DNA of 33,758 nt from Verrucomicrobiota bacterium (GTDB lineage Bacteria > Verrucomicrobiota > Verrucomicrobiia > Verrucomicrobiales > DEV007): assembly GCA_024277195.1 (NCBI GenBank), contig JAJRVS010000350.1, positions 1 through 33,758 of the forward strand. The letters run 5' to 3'. Below are positions 32,844 through 33,758 of the stretch, piece by piece. The position numbers and the translations under genes were made by a program. The number at the start of each line of letters is the position of its first letter. The stretch's first letter is position 1. The notes under the pieces were generated by a model. That model did not search any database. It saw only the letters and a program-made list of their open reading frames with translations, and was not told where the DNA came from.

Positions 32844-33611
32844 TTACAGCGCGGCGTTTTCCTTAATCTTTTTCCCACGCAGCTTCCAGATCTGCTCTTT
32901 GGTGCGCAAAGACTGAAGCGCTTTCAAAGTCGCTTTGACGACATTGTTGTGATTGTTGGATCCCATCGATTTGGCCAATACATCTTTGATGCCTGCCGCT
33001 TCCACCACCGCGCGAACCCCACCACCGGCGATGATTCCCGTTCCCGGAGAAGCTGGACGAAGCATTACCCGACCGCCACCAAACTCACCAATCACCGCAT
33101 GGGGGATGGTATTGCCTTTCAGCGCGACGGGCACCATTGATCTTTTAGAGATTTCGCTGCCTTTACGAATGCAATCCGCCACTTCGTTGGCTTTACCAAA
33201 ACCGTAACCCACATTGCCTTTTTGATCACCACTGACCACCAATGCGCTGAAGCTGAAACGACGTCCACCTTTCACCACTTTAGCACAACGGTTGATGAAG
33301 ACCACTTTCTCCATCAGTTCCTCTTCTTCGTCCTCCGTCTGGTATTGTTTGAGTTTTTCCTCTGCTTTTTTCAGCACTGCTGAAGCAGGTTTCTCGGCAG
33401 GATCCTTTTTTTCCTCCTTGGCCGCAGGCGCTGCTTCTTCAGCAGGCTTTTCCTCGGTTTTCGGCTCAGCTGCCGGAGCCGCTGCTGCCACTTCCTTCTC
33501 AGGAGTCACCTCAGCTTTCGCTTCAGGTTTTTGCTGTTCCGCAGTCTCAGCCACTTCAGCTTCAACCTCTTTTTCGGACTCTTCCGGTTTATTGGTATCG
33601 TTATCGCTCAT
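32844..33611 (-). CDS. rpsE: 30S ribosomal protein S5 with long acidic N-terminal extension
   Basis: 255 aa, against about 165 in most bacteria. The S5 core starts near residue 98 ([21 protein letters not shown]) and includes [34 protein letters not shown] and the [15 protein letters not shown] end. Before it lie about 95 residues rich in Glu, Lys, Ala and Pro, low in complexity, much like the extension of S11 in this cluster. S5 takes part in decoding accuracy and 30S assembly. The start at ATG 33611 follows the rplR stop by 18 bases, which supports translation of the extension. Confidence 0.97.
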   Translation of the reverse strand: MSDNDTNKPEESEKEVEAEVAETAEQQKPEAKAEVTPEKEVAAAAPAAEPKTEEKPAEEAAPAAKEEKKDPAEKPASAVLKKAEEKLKQYQTEDEEEELMEKVVFINRCAKVVKGGRRFSFSALVVSGDQKGNVGYGFGKANEVADCIRKGSEISKRSMVPVALKGNTIPHAVIGEFGGGRVMLRPASPGTGIIAGGGVRAVVEAAGIKDVLAKSMGSNNHNNVVKATLKALQSLRTKEQIWKLRGKKIKENAAL

Positions 33612-33629
33612 TACCCTTATTAACTAAAA

Positions 33630-33758
33630 TTAAAATCCCAAACCTGCCTCGCGTGCCGCGTCGGCCAAGGCTTTCACTTTGCCATGATAAATAAAACCAC
33701 CTCGATCAAAAACCACTTCTTTGATTTTTGCTGCTTTGGCGCGTCCGGCGATTTCCTC
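33630..33758 (-). CDS. rplR: 50S ribosomal protein L18 (C-terminal part only)
   Basis: The last 42 codons and stop are in the window; the gene is cut by the window edge. The end [20 protein letters not shown] followed by AREAGLGF is the L18 C-terminus, which binds 5S rRNA. It is in the usual place just before rpsE. Confidence 0.96.
   Translation of the reverse strand, partial: EEIAGRAKAAKIKEVVFDRGGFIYHGKVKALADAAREAGLGF

Noticed and set aside
1-33758. CRISPR array, insertion sequence or integrase marking the nos island
   Set aside because: No regularly spaced repeats, no transposase or integrase gene and no flanking direct repeats could be seen.

Overview
The window looks like a chromosomal piece of a Verrucomicrobiota (PVC-superphylum) bacterium. 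The main pointers are the PVC-type beta-propeller dehydrogenase with a C-terminal azurin-like domain, an SGNH-family neighbour, a sulfatase and a GH5 glycanase, next to an ordinary bacterial ribosomal-protein cluster. This assignment is an inference from gene content; no 16S gene or other direct marker is present.

Layout. Positions 1-2114 hold a C-terminally cut sulfatase (minus) and a divergent secreted GH5 glycoside hydrolase (plus). Positions 2301-12514 are a plus-strand respiratory cluster built round a Tat-exported NapA-type molybdenum nitrate reductase. It contains a membrane-anchored tetrahaem cytochrome c with ABAB domain order, napA, two NapG-like ferredoxins, two NapH-like membrane iron-sulfur proteins, an unrecognised exported protein, a third larger membrane iron-sulfur protein with a histidine-rich membrane domain, and a NapF/G-like ferredoxin. 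No napB, napC or napD is visible, so the electron route to NapA must differ from the textbook NapABC(GH) system. Positions 12600-13462 are a ParD-like/zeta-like toxin-antitoxin pair (minus). Positions 13559-18391 hold the PVC dehydrogenase, the SGNH-like protein and a trypsin-fold protein that appears to have lost its catalytic residues.

From 18621 to the end runs the minus-strand spc/alpha ribosomal cluster: rplR (cut by the window edge), rpsE, rplO, secY, map, then rpmJ, rpsM, rpsK, rpsD. It is split between map and rpmJ by about 9.4 kb carrying a VapBC toxin-antitoxin pair (minus) and a complete plus-strand nitrous oxide reductase operon nosZ-nosR-nosD-nosF-nosY-nosL-cytochrome c. NosZ looks like the clade I (Tat) type and keeps all seven CuZ histidines and all CuA ligands. 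S5 and S11 both carry long Glu/Lys/Ala/Pro-rich N-terminal extensions.

Taken together, the organism can probably reduce nitrate in the periplasm and reduce N2O to N2. No nitrite or NO reductase lies in the window. The most noteworthy points are the NapB/NapC-less nap cluster with its unknown components, and the insertion of the nos island into the ribosomal operon.
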